Shown here one piece after another: positions 63,919-64,000 of a stretch of DNA of 64,000 bases. Location of the stretch: assembly GCA_037833965.1 (NCBI GenBank), contig AP031353.1, positions 6,450,501-6,514,500 on the forward strand, given 5' to 3'. The notes below the pieces were generated by a model, which made no database searches, was not told where the DNA came from, and saw only the letters and a program-made list of their open reading frames with translations. The position numbers were made by a program, and so were the translations under genes. Each line of letters begins with the position of its first letter. Within the stretch, counting starts at the first letter, position 1. This stretch comes from Marchantia polymorpha subsp. ruderalis (lineage: Eukaryota > Streptophyta > Marchantiopsida > Marchantiales > Marchantiaceae).

Positions 63919-64000
63919 CGCGTCGGGCATCGTGGTGCGGCAATGTGTGGCATCGGAGCCCACCGCGCAGTCGTACGCCGGCCGGTTGGTGGGGCCGAGC
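63919..64000 (-). CDS. Partial exon of a minus-strand gene, product unknown
   Basis: The minus strand is open across the last 82 bases and reads LGPTNRPAYDCAVGSDATHC then RTTMPDA, ending at a GTAAGG donor (GT at 63918-63917) in phase 0. The sharp rise in GC and the consensus donor support an exon. The two cysteines and the mix of residues look like real protein, but I do not recognise the family. The gene starts or continues beyond the window edge. Confidence 0.35.

Overview
The window is nuclear DNA of a land plant, most probably a bryophyte and, on my reading, a liverwort close to Marchantia polymorpha. The evidence is spliced genes with GT-AG introns of about 60-1200 bases, a plant-type tRNA-Ala, a plant-like FIE protein, and (at 201-1900, minus strand) a decayed copy of a coiled-coil protein carrying a VPLLRY / YVKLVRNRTRIKVAT block. 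I associate that block with a large multi-copy family in Marchantia. The species call rests on memory, not on a search.

Layout. 1-3490 is a GC-rich, repeat-derived block with a broken lineage-specific ORF family on the minus strand and dozens of short GCCGAAGGCG motifs. 3490-12170 is mostly unassigned, with a possible decayed minus-strand reading frame at about 5.7-6.95 kb. 12172-14075 (minus) is a two-exon gene joining a retrotransposon-gag-like N-terminus to a receptor-like kinase domain with several altered active-site residues. 15968-16200 is a short hAT-like inverted-repeat element inside a perfect 8-base target duplication. 16.2-23.5 kb is intergenic, with a very AT-rich island at 20.6-23.1 kb.

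Three conserved housekeeping or regulatory genes follow, all on the plus strand and all reconstructed exon by exon. They are FIE/EED, the WD40 subunit of Polycomb Repressive Complex 2 (23546-27328, 13 exons, 378 aa), prefoldin subunit 6 (31462-34185, 5 exons, 128 aa), and the catalytic subunit of Rab3GAP (39512-48381, 22 exons, about 1053 aa). They act in unrelated processes (chromatin repression, cytosolic chaperoning of tubulin/actin, Rab GTPase control), so their proximity is not an operon-like arrangement. A tRNA-Ala(AGC) lies at 50070-50142.

From 51 kb to the right edge the sequence is mainly transposon debris. It includes a second MITE-like element (about 51388-51624), short repeats and hairpins, a 5 kb AT-rich desert, a 1.1 kb element with terminal inverted repeats of about 150 bases (58214-59312), and an AT-degraded Copia RNase H remnant near 63.16 kb. 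The last 82 bases look like a GC-rich exon of a minus-strand gene that runs off the window.
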